From positions 1 through 64,000 of the forward strand of contig CAYPHY010000019.1 of assembly GCA_964410625.1 (NCBI GenBank): a stretch of 64,000 nt of DNA, in the 5' to 3' direction. This document shows positions 16,370 to 25,701 of the stretch, piece after piece (the first letter of the stretch is position 1; the number at the start of each line of letters is the position of its first letter). The position numbers and the translations under genes are program-made. This DNA is from CAYPHY01 sp964410625. GTDB taxonomy: Bacteria > Chloroflexota > Anaerolineae > Promineifilales > Promineifilaceae. The notes under the pieces were generated by a model. The model did no database searches and had not been told where the DNA came from. It saw nothing but the letters and a program-made list of their open reading frames with translations.

Positions 16370-18955
16370 TTACCACACCTGCACCTGACTGAAGAACACT
16401 TTCTCGTTCGCAACCCCCGTCGTGGAACCAACAATCTCAAACGCTCCCCGCAGTGGCAAATTAGACGACGAATTGCCTACCATCACCTCTACCCGCCCTG
16501 GGCGAACAACGGCCGATAGCTCCTCATCATAACTCGCCAACTGATTAACAGACAACGTAAACACCACCGTCTTACACTCACCAGGCTCCAGGCTGACGCG
16601 CTTGAACCCCTTCAACTCTTTAACCAGCCGGGCTGAAGCGGAGTCCTGGCGGATATACAGTTGCACCACTTCATCACCGGCACGCTCCCCCGTGTTGGTA
16701 ACATCCACGTGAATATCGACCTGTCCCCCTGCCTCAACGGTAGCACGCTCAATTTGCAAATTATCAAACTGGAACGTGGTATAGGTCAGCCCATAGCCAA
16801 AGGGAAACAGCGGTTCCCCTTGAAAGAAGCGATAGGTACGGCCGTCCATCTGATATTCCTCAAATGGCGGCAAATCAGCAACGGATTGATAAAAAGTGAC
16901 TGGCAACCGTCCCGCCGGGTTATAGTCGCCAAACAGCACATCGGCGATCGCCTCTCCTCCCGCCTCACCCGGATACCACGCCTCGACAATCGCCGGAAGC
17001 TGCTCTGCGGCCCAACTGGCGGCCAGCGAACTGCCATTCAGCAACACCAGCACAACCGGCTTGCCCAGGGCGTGCAACTGCTTCAGCAACGCTTCTTGCG
17101 GCGCAGGCAGTCCAATGTCGGTGCGGTCGCCATCCAGGAACCCTTCCACATCAACCGTCAACTCCTCACGCTCCAACAGCGGCGACAGCCCCATGACCGC
17201 CACGATCACGTCCGCTTTCTCGGCGATAGCCAACGCCTCCCCCTGGTAGTCCCTGCCCGGCCATGCCCACAGAAGCTGCGCTCGTGAATCCACGCCGTAA
17301 CTACAATACTCCAATCTCAACTGGTAGAACCGCCCCGCTTCCAACTCCACATCTTTGGTCGTCAGATGATGGTCATGTTCCCCTTCAAACTCGACCAGCG
17401 GTTCATCATCCAGATAAAGCTTATAGGCATTGAAGCCATTGACACCGATCCGGCATCGGCCGCTGGCCGGCGGACAAAGATAACCACTCCAGCGAACGGA
17501 AAAACCATCCCCCCACTGCTTACTTAGTGGGCTGACTCCCTTCCAGTTCATATCCACAAAGCTGTCAATCCGTTGTGCCACCGGCTCGCCAGCCAATTGA
17601 GCATTATCAAAGTAGGCAGCGTCCAGCCCCTGCTCTTGTGCGGCCGAATCGGCCGGGTAAAGGTAGTGGCTTGGTATCACCTCCAGCGGCAACACCCCAT
17701 CAGCGATTGGGCTTCCCGGCGCGTAATACAGCCGCGTCGAAGGGGATAGCTTTTTGCGAATCCCGGCCAGCGGCGTGACCGCATTCACCGGCGTCCCATG
17801 ATAGTTCCCCAAAAGGAGTTCCACCTGGTTGGCGTTGGGACCAATGACGGCGATTGAACCAATCTCTTTAGACAGTGGCAGCAGCTTCGCCTCGTTCTTC
17901 AGCAGGACAATAGACTCTCTGGCGGCCGTCAGCGCCAATGCCTGATGTGCCTCGCTATTCACCACTTCATATGGGATCTGGGCATAAGAGACTTCTTCTG
18001 GCGGGTCGAACATGCCCAGCTTAAAACGAGCAGTAAACAAACGTTTAACGGATTGATCAATGACTTCCTCCGTGATCAACCCCTGCTCAACGGCCGCTTC
18101 CAATCGCGGAAAGGTGCAACCACAATTCAGATCGCAACCATGTTTGACCGCCAGCGCGGCCGCCTCCTCCGCTGTGCTGACGATTTTGTGGTGGGCATAG
18201 ATGTCAATGATCGCCCAACAATCAGAGACCACATACCCCTCAAACCCCCACTCCTCGCGCAAAATCTTCTGCAACAACGTGCCACTGGCGCAACACGCCT
18301 CGCCATTCACACGGTTATAGGCTCCCATAATCGAATAAGCCCTGCCCTCTTTGACACACGCCTCAAATTGCGGCAGGTATGTCTCGCGCAGTTCGCGCTC
18401 GCTCACCTGTGCATCAAAGGAGTGGCGTTGGGATTCCGGGCCACTATGCACCGCGAAGTGCTTCGGGGTGGCGACGAGCTTCAAATACCTCTCGTCATCC
18501 CCCTGCAATCCGCGCACAAAGGCCACACCCAGCGAAGCGGTCAGATAAGGGTCCTCGCCAAAGGTCTCCTGGCCGCGCCCCCACCGTGGGTCGCGAAAGA
18601 TATTGACATTCGGCGACCAATAAGTCAGCCCAGTATAGATAGCGTGGACGCCGCGGCGAAGTGCCTCGTGATGTTTAGCGCGTGCCTCGTCGGAGATGGC
18701 AACCGCAATTTGGTGGATCAACGCTTGATTCCAGGTGGCAGCCAGACCAATCGCCTGGGGAAATACCGTCGCCACACCGGCACGGCCGACGCCATGCAGC
18801 GCTTCGTTCCACCAATTGTATTCCGGTATCCCCAGCCGTTCGATGGCCGGAGCCGTGTGCACCATTTGCGAAATCTTCTCCCCCAGCGTCATCTGACTGA
18901 TCAAGTCATCAACCCGCTCGGCGATTGGCAAACTGGTATCCTTGTATTTTGACAT
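16370..18955 (-). CDS. Glycoside hydrolase family 3 beta-glycosidase with PA14 domain
   Basis: An 861-residue protein with no signal peptide, hence probably cytoplasmic. The GH3 N-terminal barrel has NVNIFRDPRWGRGQETFGED and the nucleophile Asp in VVSDCWAI (about residue 246). The GH3 C-terminal alpha/beta domain is interrupted by a PA14 domain (about 445-560), an arrangement known in beta-glucosidases and beta-xylosidases. The end is a fibronectin-III-like domain. It should release glucose or xylose from short beta-linked oligosaccharides. The start at 18955 has AGAGG nine bases upstream. It is downstream of the Opp-type importer on the same strand, which fits cytoplasmic cleavage of imported sugars. 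Confidence 0.92.
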   Translation of the reverse strand: MSKYKDTSLPIAERVDDLISQMTLGEKISQMVHTAPAIERLGIPEYNWWNEALHGVGRAGVATVFPQAIGLAATWNQALIHQIAVAISDEARAKHHEALRRGVHAIYTGLTYWSPNVNIFRDPRWGRGQETFGEDPYLTASLGVAFVRGLQGDDERYLKLVATPKHFAVHSGPESQRHSFDAQVSERELRETYLPQFEACVKEGRAYSIMGAYNRVNGEACCASGTLLQKILREEWGFEGYVVSDCWAIIDIYAHHKIVSTAEEAAALAVKHGCDLNCGCTFPRLEAAVEQGLITEEVIDQSVKRLFTARFKLGMFDPPEEVSYAQIPYEVVNSEAHQALALTAARESIVLLKNEAKLLPLSKEIGSIAVIGPNANQVELLLGNYHGTPVNAVTPLAGIRKKLSPSTRLYYAPGSPIADGVLPLEVIPSHYLYPADSAAQEQGLDAAYFDNAQLAGEPVAQRIDSFVDMNWKGVSPLSKQWGDGFSVRWSGYLCPPASGRCRIGVNGFNAYKLYLDDEPLVEFEGEHDHHLTTKDVELEAGRFYQLRLEYCSYGVDSRAQLLWAWPGRDYQGEALAIAEKADVIVAVMGLSPLLEREELTVDVEGFLDGDRTDIGLPAPQEALLKQLHALGKPVVLVLLNGSSLAASWAAEQLPAIVEAWYPGEAGGEAIADVLFGDYNPAGRLPVTFYQSVADLPPFEEYQMDGRTYRFFQGEPLFPFGYGLTYTTFQFDNLQIERATVEAGGQVDIHVDVTNTGERAGDEVVQLYIRQDSASARLVKELKGFKRVSLEPGECKTVVFTLSVNQLASYDEELSAVVRPGRVEVMVGNSSSNLPLRGAFEIVGSTTGVANEKVFFSQVQVW

Positions 18956-18994
18956 GTAATTGAAACCTCTAAATAATGCCACACAAATTTTGTT

Positions 18995-19118
18995 CAGGCC
19001 TTACGCAGTTAAGAATTTTTGGCAACGAATTAGCACGAATTTTCACGAAAAAGATAAAAATTCGTACCACAAAATTCGCGCTAATTCGCGTAAATTCGAT
19101 GCAAATGCACAAGTCCTA
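18995..19118. repeat. CACGAAT-word hairpin element, copy 3
   Basis: AGGCCTTACGCA at the left end and TGCACAAGTCCTA at the right resemble the inverted ends of the copy at 44634. The interior carries AACGAATTAGCACGAATTTT opposed by AATTCGCGCTAATTCGCG. It lies between the ATPase and GH3 genes. Confidence 0.7.
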
Positions 19119-19122
19119 TGGA

Positions 19123-20133
19123 TTACGATTGTGGGAAACGCTCTGGGGCCACAAACACCGGGACCTGTTCAACGGCCGCGCCCTCATTATACAAATGGCA
19201 TTTAACAACCACATCCCCCACCGCAACATCGGCAGGCATCTCCCGCTTGCATATCTCCATCGCCGCCGGACAGCGGCCGGCAAACTTACACCCCTGCCGC
19301 AAATACTCCTCCTCCTCCGTCTCCATCAAGCTTACTCGCCCACTCCAGCGCATAGCCGGATCAGCCTGCGGAATAGATTCGCGCAGCAGTTGGGTATAGG
19401 GATGCTTGGGGTTCATCAGCACATCTTCCACCGGCCCCATCTCCACGATCTTCCCCCGAAACATAATCCCAATCCGATCACACAGGTAATACGCCGTTGC
19501 CAGATCGTGGGTGATATACAGCACGCTCATACCCAACTTCGCTGTCAGCAGGCTAAACAGGTTCACAATCGACATTCTGAGCGAAGCATCCACCATCGAA
19601 ACCGGCTCATCGGCAATGAGCAGCATCGGGTCCGTCAGCAACGCCCTGGCAATTGAGATTCTCTGCAACTGCCCGCCAGAAAACTCGCTCGGATACTTCC
19701 CGGCAAATTCATCATAGGTCAGTCCAACAGCCCGCAACGTCTGGTCAATCAGCTTGATCGTCTCCTCCTTCCCCTTAGCCAGCTTATAGTTCTGCACCGT
19801 CTCAAAGAAGTAGCAATCAACCGTTCGCAGCGGATTAAAAGTACCGAATGGGTCCTGAAAGATCGCTTGCACCCGTTCGGTGAACCACACCTTCTCGTGC
19901 TTACTTTTCGGCCGCCCCTTATAGATAACCGTGCCGGAAGTAGGTTCTTCAAAGCCGAGAATCATCTTGGCCGTCGTCGTCTTGCCACACCCACTCTCCC
20001 CGGCCAGCACAAAGATTTCCCCCGGCTTAATGTAGAACGAGACATCCTCGACGGCCGTCAACCTGACCCGCGAGGTGATGCTCCCAAAGGAGTAGACCTT
20101 CGTCAGCTGCCTGACATCAAGCAGACTTTCCAT
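19123..20133 (-). CDS. Oligopeptide/oligosaccharide ABC transporter ATP-binding protein (OppF type)
   Basis: A 336-residue ATPase of a family 5 importer. Walker A is GESGCGKTTT (about 38-47), the signature FSGGQLQRISIARALL, Walker B LLIADEP. A C-terminal oligopeptide extension has the conserved Cys cluster (CKFAGRCPAAMEIC), typical of OppD/OppF, where it may hold an iron-sulfur centre. Its start overlaps the OppD-type gene by 17 nt, so the two are translated together and probably form a heterodimer on the inner face of the membrane. Confidence 0.92.
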   Translation of the reverse strand: MESLLDVRQLTKVYSFGSITSRVRLTAVEDVSFYIKPGEIFVLAGESGCGKTTTAKMILGFEEPTSGTVIYKGRPKSKHEKVWFTERVQAIFQDPFGTFNPLRTVDCYFFETVQNYKLAKGKEETIKLIDQTLRAVGLTYDEFAGKYPSEFSGGQLQRISIARALLTDPMLLIADEPVSMVDASLRMSIVNLFSLLTAKLGMSVLYITHDLATAYYLCDRIGIMFRGKIVEMGPVEDVLMNPKHPYTQLLRESIPQADPAMRWSGRVSLMETEEEEYLRQGCKFAGRCPAAMEICKREMPADVAVGDVVVKCHLYNEGAAVEQVPVFVAPERFPQS

Positions 20134-21124
20134 TTCCTTCCTCCTGGGTTAACCAACAAGCAACCTTATGATTTGGCTTCACCTGAATGTAGGCCGGTGT
20201 CCGCTCCTTGCAAATATCCATCACAAAGGGGCATCGAGGATGGAAAGCGCAACCAGACGGTAGGTCAATCAGCGAAGGCGGGCTGCCAGGCACGCTCTTT
20301 CGCGGCGACTTATCGCCAAACTTAGGTAAGGAGTTGATCAAATAGTGAGTATAGGGATGCAACGGCTCCTTGAAGATCGTTTCGGTGGGCGCTTCTTCAA
20401 CCATCTTACCGGCATACATGATTCCGATCCGGTCGGCCACATTGGCGTGTACCCCCATGTCATGGGTGACAAGGATGATCGTATTGCCCAATTTCTGTTG
20501 GATGTCCACCAAAAGCTGCACCACCCCGCGCTGGACAACTACATCGAGTGCGGTGGTCGGCTCATCGGCAATGATGATGCTCGGCTCAAGCAGCGCCGCC
20601 AGAGCAATCGTCACCCGTTGGCGCATCCCACCAGACAACTGGTGTGGGTAAGCCTCCATCACCTGCGGCGGCAACCCCAACTCGGCAATATGCTTCTTCG
20701 CCAGCCCAAACGCCTCATCGCGCGACCGTAAGTTAACATGGCTGACAATGAAATCCTGGTACGTATCTTTCAGCCGCCTGACCGGATTGAGGACGCTCAT
20801 CGAACCCTGCGGCACATAAGAGACATACTCCCAACGCAGCCGCCTCATCTGCTCGTCATCAAGCGTCGAGATGTCCACGGCCGTCCCATTGACATGATAG
20901 ATAACTTTGCCTCCAATCAGTCGCAGCGGTGGCTCAACCACCCCGGCCAGCGCCTTCAGCAAGGTTGATTTCCCACAGCCGCTTTCACCAGCGATGCCGT
21001 AAATCTCATTCTCGTAAACCTCAAGTTGCACCTCGTTGACCGCTTTGACCACTTTCTTGTGGCCGCGGACTTCAAGGATGTAGAACGTTTTCAGTTCCTC
21101 TGTTCTCAAAATAGTGCTAGTCAT
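20117..21124 (-). CDS. Oligopeptide/oligosaccharide ABC transporter ATP-binding protein (OppD type)
   Basis: A 335-residue ATPase. Walker A is GESGCGKSTLL, the signature LSGGMRQRVTIALAALL, Walker B IIIADEPTTALD, and the switch His lies in LVTHDMG. The C-terminal Cys motif CAFHPRCPFVMDIC is present. It is the partner of the overlapping OppF-type gene. A palindromic repeat separates it from the permease gene upstream. Confidence 0.92.
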   Translation of the reverse strand: MTSTILRTEELKTFYILEVRGHKKVVKAVNEVQLEVYENEIYGIAGESGCGKSTLLKALAGVVEPPLRLIGGKVIYHVNGTAVDISTLDDEQMRRLRWEYVSYVPQGSMSVLNPVRRLKDTYQDFIVSHVNLRSRDEAFGLAKKHIAELGLPPQVMEAYPHQLSGGMRQRVTIALAALLEPSIIIADEPTTALDVVVQRGVVQLLVDIQQKLGNTIILVTHDMGVHANVADRIGIMYAGKMVEEAPTETIFKEPLHPYTHYLINSLPKFGDKSPRKSVPGSPPSLIDLPSGCAFHPRCPFVMDICKERTPAYIQVKPNHKVACWLTQEEGNGKSA

Positions 21125-21142
21125 TGTTTTAAGTCGCTGACA

Positions 21143-21206
21143 AAAACCGGGTTTCTATCAAAAAATCGGTCCCGTCTGCTAGAAGCTAAGAAACCCGGTT
21201 TCTATA
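21143..21206. repeat. AAACCCGGTTTCT palindrome pair, copy 1
   Basis: AAACCGGGTTTCT near 21145-21157 and AGAAACCCGGTTTCT near 21188-21202 flank about 30 bp. Each unit is itself nearly palindromic, and the pair can fold together. A second copy is at 23262-23329 in the same operon. Confidence 0.75.
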
Positions 21207-21232
21207 GCTCAAACTTTTCTTTCGCAGTTCAC

Positions 21233-22096
21233 TTATGAGTGTGCGCCAACCCGTTGAATTCGCGAACGCGGATCAAGATATTCACTGATGCTGGCGGAGA
21301 GCCAATATAAGGAAACAAACAGCATGATCGAGAGGACAACCGGCGTCAGCAACCACCACCAGTAACCCAACAGCACCGCCTGATAGCTAAGCGCCCAAAA
21401 GATCATCGTCCCCAGCGTGGGGATGTCGAGATTGGTCAGGCCGAGAATAGCCAGCGTGATTTCAAGACCAATTGCCCAGGACATGACGTTGATTAGCGTG
21501 GCGAAAACCAGCGGCATGACGAATGGCAGATACTCATTTAATGCCATCCGCAGCGTACCGGTCCCAGAGAGAATCGCCGTGCGCGTAAATTCCCGTTCGC
21601 GCAGGCTCAAAATCTCCGAACGGATCACCCGCGCATCCCACGCCCAACCGAAACAAGCCAACAACAGGCCAAGTGTGAGCAAATTCATCGAACTTCGCAC
21701 CAACATCGTCAGCATAACCAGGATCAGGAACAGCGGGATGACCAGAAAGCTATCGCTGATGAACATCAACACCCGGTCGGTGAGCCCCCCCTTGTAACCG
21801 GCAAACATAGCAACCGGGACCGTAATCATCCGCGAGAGGATTCCAGCAATCAGAGCGACGATGATCGAGTTGCGGACGGCAAACGAGGCCTCCCAAAAAA
21901 TATCTATTCCTCTCGATTCCGTCCCCAGCCAATAATCCTTTGAAGGTGGCAGGTCACGCGGGACCTCGTGCCACAGGGTTGGATCATAGGGCGAAAAGAA
22001 AGAGAGAGCGGCATAAGCGAGGAGAATACACAAGATGGTAAAACTGATTTTAGAGCGGTAGTCCTGGAAGAGGTCTTTGAATACATTCATGCCCAT
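21233..22096 (-). CDS. ABC transporter permease (OppC/DppC type)
   Basis: A 287-residue inner-membrane permease with an N-terminal anchor helix (about 14-34) and the BPD_transp_1 domain with five further helices. The EAA-type loop is seen around RSEILSLREREFTRTAILSG (about 155-175), which contacts the ATPase. The N-terminal region with YDPTLWHEVPRDLPPSKDYW, GTESRGID is typical of OppC. It belongs to the operon running from 25408 to about 19123. Confidence 0.9.
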   Translation of the reverse strand: MGMNVFKDLFQDYRSKISFTILCILLAYAALSFFSPYDPTLWHEVPRDLPPSKDYWLGTESRGIDIFWEASFAVRNSIIVALIAGILSRMITVPVAMFAGYKGGLTDRVLMFISDSFLVIPLFLILVMLTMLVRSSMNLLTLGLLLACFGWAWDARVIRSEILSLREREFTRTAILSGTGTLRMALNEYLPFVMPLVFATLINVMSWAIGLEITLAILGLTNLDIPTLGTMIFWALSYQAVLLGYWWWLLTPVVLSIMLFVSLYWLSASISEYLDPRSRIQRVGAHS

Positions 22097-22103
22097 CTCT
22101 CCT

Positions 22104-22192
22104 GAAAATCCACGAGTTGGTGCAACTTTGCGTACGAATCCACACGAACTCAGGCTTTATTGGTGAATATTCGTGCTAATTCGTGGATCGCA
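22104..22192. repeat. CACGAAT-word hairpin element, copy 4
   Basis: CCACGAGTTGGTGCAACTTT and CGTACGAATCCACACGAACT on the left, with ATTCGTGCTAATTCGTGG on the right, form an imperfect hairpin between the two permease genes. Confidence 0.65.
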
Positions 22193-22234
22193 TTTTCATC
22201 CCATCCCTATTGGTGCGCCGCGCATGGTATCGCC

Positions 22235-23242
22235 CTAGCTATACCGGATGCGGGGATCAAAGAGCGGGTAAGTGAGGTCAATGATCAACATCGCCGTTGT
22301 AATACCGACAATGGAAAAGACCGTAATCCCCATAATCAGGTTATAGTCGCCATTCACGATTGCATTGTAGAGCAGCGACCCCAGCCCTGGATAAGAAAAA
22401 ACGATTTCGGTGATCAACGCCCCGCCAAAAATATGCCCAAGCACCAAAGCCAGCGCGGTGATCTGTGGCAACATGCCGTTGCGAATCACATATCGGCCGA
22501 CAATCCTCCCTTCCCGCACACCCCCCATCTTCGCATACTGCACAAAATCGGAGGAGTTCACGTTTTGGACCACCAGCTTCATCGTTTGGAACCAGGCCGC
22601 CCAACCAAGCATGACGAGCGACAACGCCGGTAGAAAAGAGTGCTTCAGAACATCCTGAATATAGCCCCAGCTAAAGGAAGGCACACGGCCGATACTCGTC
22701 CCCCCAGCAATGGGGAACCACTGAAAGACATAACCAAACAAGAGCAGCAGGGCAAAGGCGAAGATGTAATAGGGTATCGGCCGAATGAGCATAGCAGAGG
22801 TATCCAGCAACCGCGACCAACTTTTGCGATTGAAGTATCCGGCCAATCCTCCCAGCAAAATGCCGATGACGAAGCCAATCACGGTAGTCGTCAGCAGCAA
22901 ACCGAGCGTCCAGGGCAACGCCCGCCGAATCAGTTGATTGACCGGCGTGGGAAACTGAAAAAAGGAGACGCCAAAGTCGCCCCGAAATAGCCTGCCCCAG
23001 AACGCCCAATACTGCTCCAGCATCGAGCCTTCCAGCCCATACAGCTCCGTCAAATCCTGCACCATCTGGTCCATAATCGCCGGATCGAGAAACGTTCCAC
23101 GCGATTGCAACGCCGCAATCGTCTGCTGCACCGGATCAGACGGCGCCAGGCGGGGAAGGATAAACACGGCCGTCACCCCCACGAAGATGACCAGCACATA
23201 TTGGATCAGTCGCGGTATCAAATACCCTTTGACAAAAGTCAA
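22235..23242 (-). CDS. ABC transporter permease (OppB/DppB type)
   Basis: A 335-residue permease with the OppB N-terminal helix and a BPD_transp_1 domain (six helices in all). FGVSFFQFPTPVNQLI and the EAA-like GGVREGRIVGRYVIRNGMLP (about 235-254 of the longer frame) support the family. The start is uncertain. The frame stays open to a GTG at 23287, but those first 15 codons are read from a palindromic repeat. A TTG at 23242 has GGGAGG eight bases upstream, and I prefer it. It lies between the solute-binding protein gene and OppC. Confidence 0.87.
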   Translation of the reverse strand: MTFVKGYLIPRLIQYVLVIFVGVTAVFILPRLAPSDPVQQTIAALQSRGTFLDPAIMDQMVQDLTELYGLEGSMLEQYWAFWGRLFRGDFGVSFFQFPTPVNQLIRRALPWTLGLLLTTTVIGFVIGILLGGLAGYFNRKSWSRLLDTSAMLIRPIPYYIFAFALLLLFGYVFQWFPIAGGTSIGRVPSFSWGYIQDVLKHSFLPALSLVMLGWAAWFQTMKLVVQNVNSSDFVQYAKMGGVREGRIVGRYVIRNGMLPQITALALVLGHIFGGALITEIVFSYPGLGSLLYNAIVNGDYNLIMGITVFSIVGITTAMLIIDLTYPLFDPRIRYS

Positions 23243-23261
23243 CGCCACTTCCTCCCGCAGA

Positions 23262-23329
23262 ATAGAAACCGGGTTTCTCACCCTCACACCAGGCGCTCTA
23301 AGGCATTCGCAAAGAAACCCGGTTTCTAA
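23262..23329. repeat. AAACCCGGTTTCT palindrome pair, copy 2
   Basis: AGAAACCGGGTTTCT at about 23264-23278 and AAGAAACCCGGTTTCT at about 23312-23327, separated by 33 bp, like the copy at 21143. It sits between the binding-protein gene and the first permease gene and could form a processing or attenuation hairpin in the operon transcript. Confidence 0.75.
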
Positions 23330-23362
23330 ATTTAACCAATAACCATAACCAACTACTATGCG

Positions 23363-25408
23363 CTACCTTCCTGTTGCTTCAAGGAAAGGCGTCGTGTACT
23401 TAAACGGCCCCCAGTGGACATAAGGCTGAGTATAGGGATTCTCCGAGCCAGGCCAGTTCCCCCAATAATACTCATCCCAGGTCAGGAAACCGACATAACC
23501 GTAAGTGGGAATACCGGGCATCGCCTCGACTAGCAATTTTAAGCCCTCTACACCCGCTTCGCGCACCGCTTCCGTATCGGCCGGGTCCGTCACACGCAAC
23601 GTCTCCAGGACCGCGTCCATTTCTGGACTTGACCAGCGCGAATCATGCCCAGACGTATCTTCGCCGATTGTATCAGCAACATAAGCGGAGTTGAAGACAT
23701 CCAACGTCCGGTGCAGGTCAACACCCGCTCCCCATGGCTCTTGCGCCGGCCACTGGCAGGTCACCTGGAACTCACCGTTGCCCGATAACGTTGGATGAGC
23801 GTCATTGGCGATATAAACCGCGTCAATACCAAACTGCCGCCACTGCTGAACAGCGGCATTGCAATTCTTAAAGGCATGGTGCGAGGTGTCGGTGCGATCA
23901 AGTACCTCAATCGTCCACGGCGTGCCATCCGGCAGCAACCACGCCCCCTCAGCATCCTGGGAGAAACCATGTTTCATCAGCAATTTCCCTGCCGCTTCAG
24001 GGTCGTACTTGTACCATCCAAGCCCAAAAGCCTGCTCGATTGTCGCCTCATCCGTAGGCACAACATAGCCGCGACTCTCCGCATATTCGACCAGCTTCAG
24101 CGGCGCGTCCGGGTCATAAGGATTAAACATCTCACCATCCCCCAGGTCAAGCTGGAACTCTGACAACCACTCCTCCATCGGGGCGATGAAGTCCTGGGGA
24201 TAAGAACCTAGCGAAGGAATATGTACCGGGCTGAGCGTGCCGGTCCCATCAACCGCCTGCCCCAAATACTCGGCAATATCAATCGCCAGCAACAAAGCCC
24301 AGCGCACGTCTGATTCATTGAATGGTTCAACGACGGTGTTAAACGTAATGCCAGTCATCGCCGGATCGTTGTTCACCACCCAGGGGAAGTTTGGCTGGTA
24401 GGCTCGTATCGTATCCCCCTGGGCTAATGCGGCCGAAAGCCCCTCGGCCGACAGATCAACCGCATCAAGCTGGTGGGTCAACTGGGCAACGATCTTCGCC
24501 CCTTCGTTGGCAAAAGCCTGGAACACAATGTATTGTGGCACAGGTTCGCCATAGAGAATGCCGGTGGGGCTGTTCTGCCAATCCTCACGCTTCTCCCAAA
24601 CCGTCCAGAACCCCTGCTCATCAAAGCTATGGAGCTTGTAGGGTCCCGTGCCGACAAACGGGTTAAACTCGAAGGTCACCGGGTCTTCGACCGTTTCAAA
24701 GATATGCTTGGGCATAATCCAGGTCGCTCCCCAGCGATCAAGGAACGTGGTGTGGAAGCGCGAGTTGGGCTCATTCAGCTCAAAGGCGACGGTGTAATCG
24801 TCCGGGGCCGTGACACTGGCTACATTTTCGACAAAGAAGGTATTCGCATTGAACCCCTCATCAGACATCAGCGTTTCAACGGTAAAGACGACATCGGCCG
24901 ACGTAAATGGCTCGCCATCATCCCAGGTCACCCCTTCTCGCAGCGGAATCTCTAGCGCGGTGAAATCCTCATTATAAATCGGATCACCCGCCGCCAGGCC
25001 GTTGATAATTTCGCCGGTAGCAAAGTCCACCGACCACAGCGGCTCATTCGCCAGGTTTTGCATCCCGCGGTCGCGGTTTTTCCAACCAACCCACTCATTA
25101 AAGTTACTGGGCGTACCGGCGCGGCCGGTCAGCATACCAACAATCAAAGTCTCGCTGCGCGGGAGCGAACCGAGGACCGGGGCAGCCTCAACCGCCTCCA
25201 CCTCTTCTTCAACAGGTACTTCCACAACCACTTCTTCAGTGACAATGCGGGTTACCTCAACCTCTTCCCCTTGCTCAACGATGGTTTCCGTCACAACCCG
25301 GGTTACTTCCACTTGCTCAGTAACAACGCGGGTTACCTCAACAGGTGGTGACGACGTGCAGGCAACAAACAGCACGAGAACAAACAACATGAACACGACC
25401 CTTTTCAT
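23363..25408 (-). CDS. Family 5 extracellular solute-binding lipoprotein of the Opp-type importer
   Basis: A 681-residue lipoprotein. The signal peptide ends in LFVACTSS, so Cys17 should be lipidated. A tether of about 55 residues follows, built from repeated EVTRVVTE-like units and acidic stretches (PVEEEVEAVEA). The SBP_bac_5 domain fills the rest (WDDGEPFTSADVVFTVE is a family hallmark). Family 5 proteins bind peptides or, as in Thermotoga, cello- and xylo-oligosaccharides. The adjacent GH3 gene favours sugar (inference). The start at 25408 has AGGAGA ten bases upstream. It is the first gene of the operon and has an operator-like site upstream. Confidence 0.92.
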   Translation of the reverse strand: MKRVVFMLFVLVLFVACTSSPPVEVTRVVTEQVEVTRVVTETIVEQGEEVEVTRIVTEEVVVEVPVEEEVEAVEAAPVLGSLPRSETLIVGMLTGRAGTPSNFNEWVGWKNRDRGMQNLANEPLWSVDFATGEIINGLAAGDPIYNEDFTALEIPLREGVTWDDGEPFTSADVVFTVETLMSDEGFNANTFFVENVASVTAPDDYTVAFELNEPNSRFHTTFLDRWGATWIMPKHIFETVEDPVTFEFNPFVGTGPYKLHSFDEQGFWTVWEKREDWQNSPTGILYGEPVPQYIVFQAFANEGAKIVAQLTHQLDAVDLSAEGLSAALAQGDTIRAYQPNFPWVVNNDPAMTGITFNTVVEPFNESDVRWALLLAIDIAEYLGQAVDGTGTLSPVHIPSLGSYPQDFIAPMEEWLSEFQLDLGDGEMFNPYDPDAPLKLVEYAESRGYVVPTDEATIEQAFGLGWYKYDPEAAGKLLMKHGFSQDAEGAWLLPDGTPWTIEVLDRTDTSHHAFKNCNAAVQQWRQFGIDAVYIANDAHPTLSGNGEFQVTCQWPAQEPWGAGVDLHRTLDVFNSAYVADTIGEDTSGHDSRWSSPEMDAVLETLRVTDPADTEAVREAGVEGLKLLVEAMPGIPTYGYVGFLTWDEYYWGNWPGSENPYTQPYVHWGPFKYTTPFLEATGR

Positions 25409-25670
25409 CTTTCTCTCTCCTGAATATCCACGAATCCTCACCAATTGCCACAAATCGAAGACCTTTTTGTGAAAATCAGTGAATACACCGTTTCAAAAGT
25501 AATCTGGGCTTTGTGAATGGCCCATTCATCAGCTTGCTAAGAGAATTCTTGGCATTAATTCAACAAACCAAAGACACCTCCTGTTCGACCACCAGCATAA
25601 ATTGGCTCGTGGCACACAACTTCTTAACAGTTACTGAACAACATAAATTCCAGAAATAAGGCGGTGACTC

Positions 25671-25684
25671 TGCAAGCGTTTGCA
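25671..25684. promoter_or_regulatory. LacI-type operator upstream of the importer operon
   Basis: TGCAAGCGTTTGCA, a near-perfect palindrome with the central CG typical of LacI/GalR operators. It lies between the lacI-like gene and the solute-binding protein gene and matches the core of the site at 26767-26778, so the adjacent LacI protein probably represses the importer/GH3 operon. Confidence 0.7.
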
Positions 25685-25701
25685 TACTTGCGTAAAAAAA
25701 T

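Noticed and set aside
17945..18952. Open frame of 335 codons on the plus strand
   Set aside because: It is antisense to the well-supported GH3 gene, has arginine/glutamine-rich composition typical of shadow frames and no recognisable domain.
23243..23287. N-terminal extension of the OppB-type permease from GTG 23287
   Set aside because: These codons lie in a palindromic repeat that also occurs outside genes. A TTG with a good ribosome-binding site follows.
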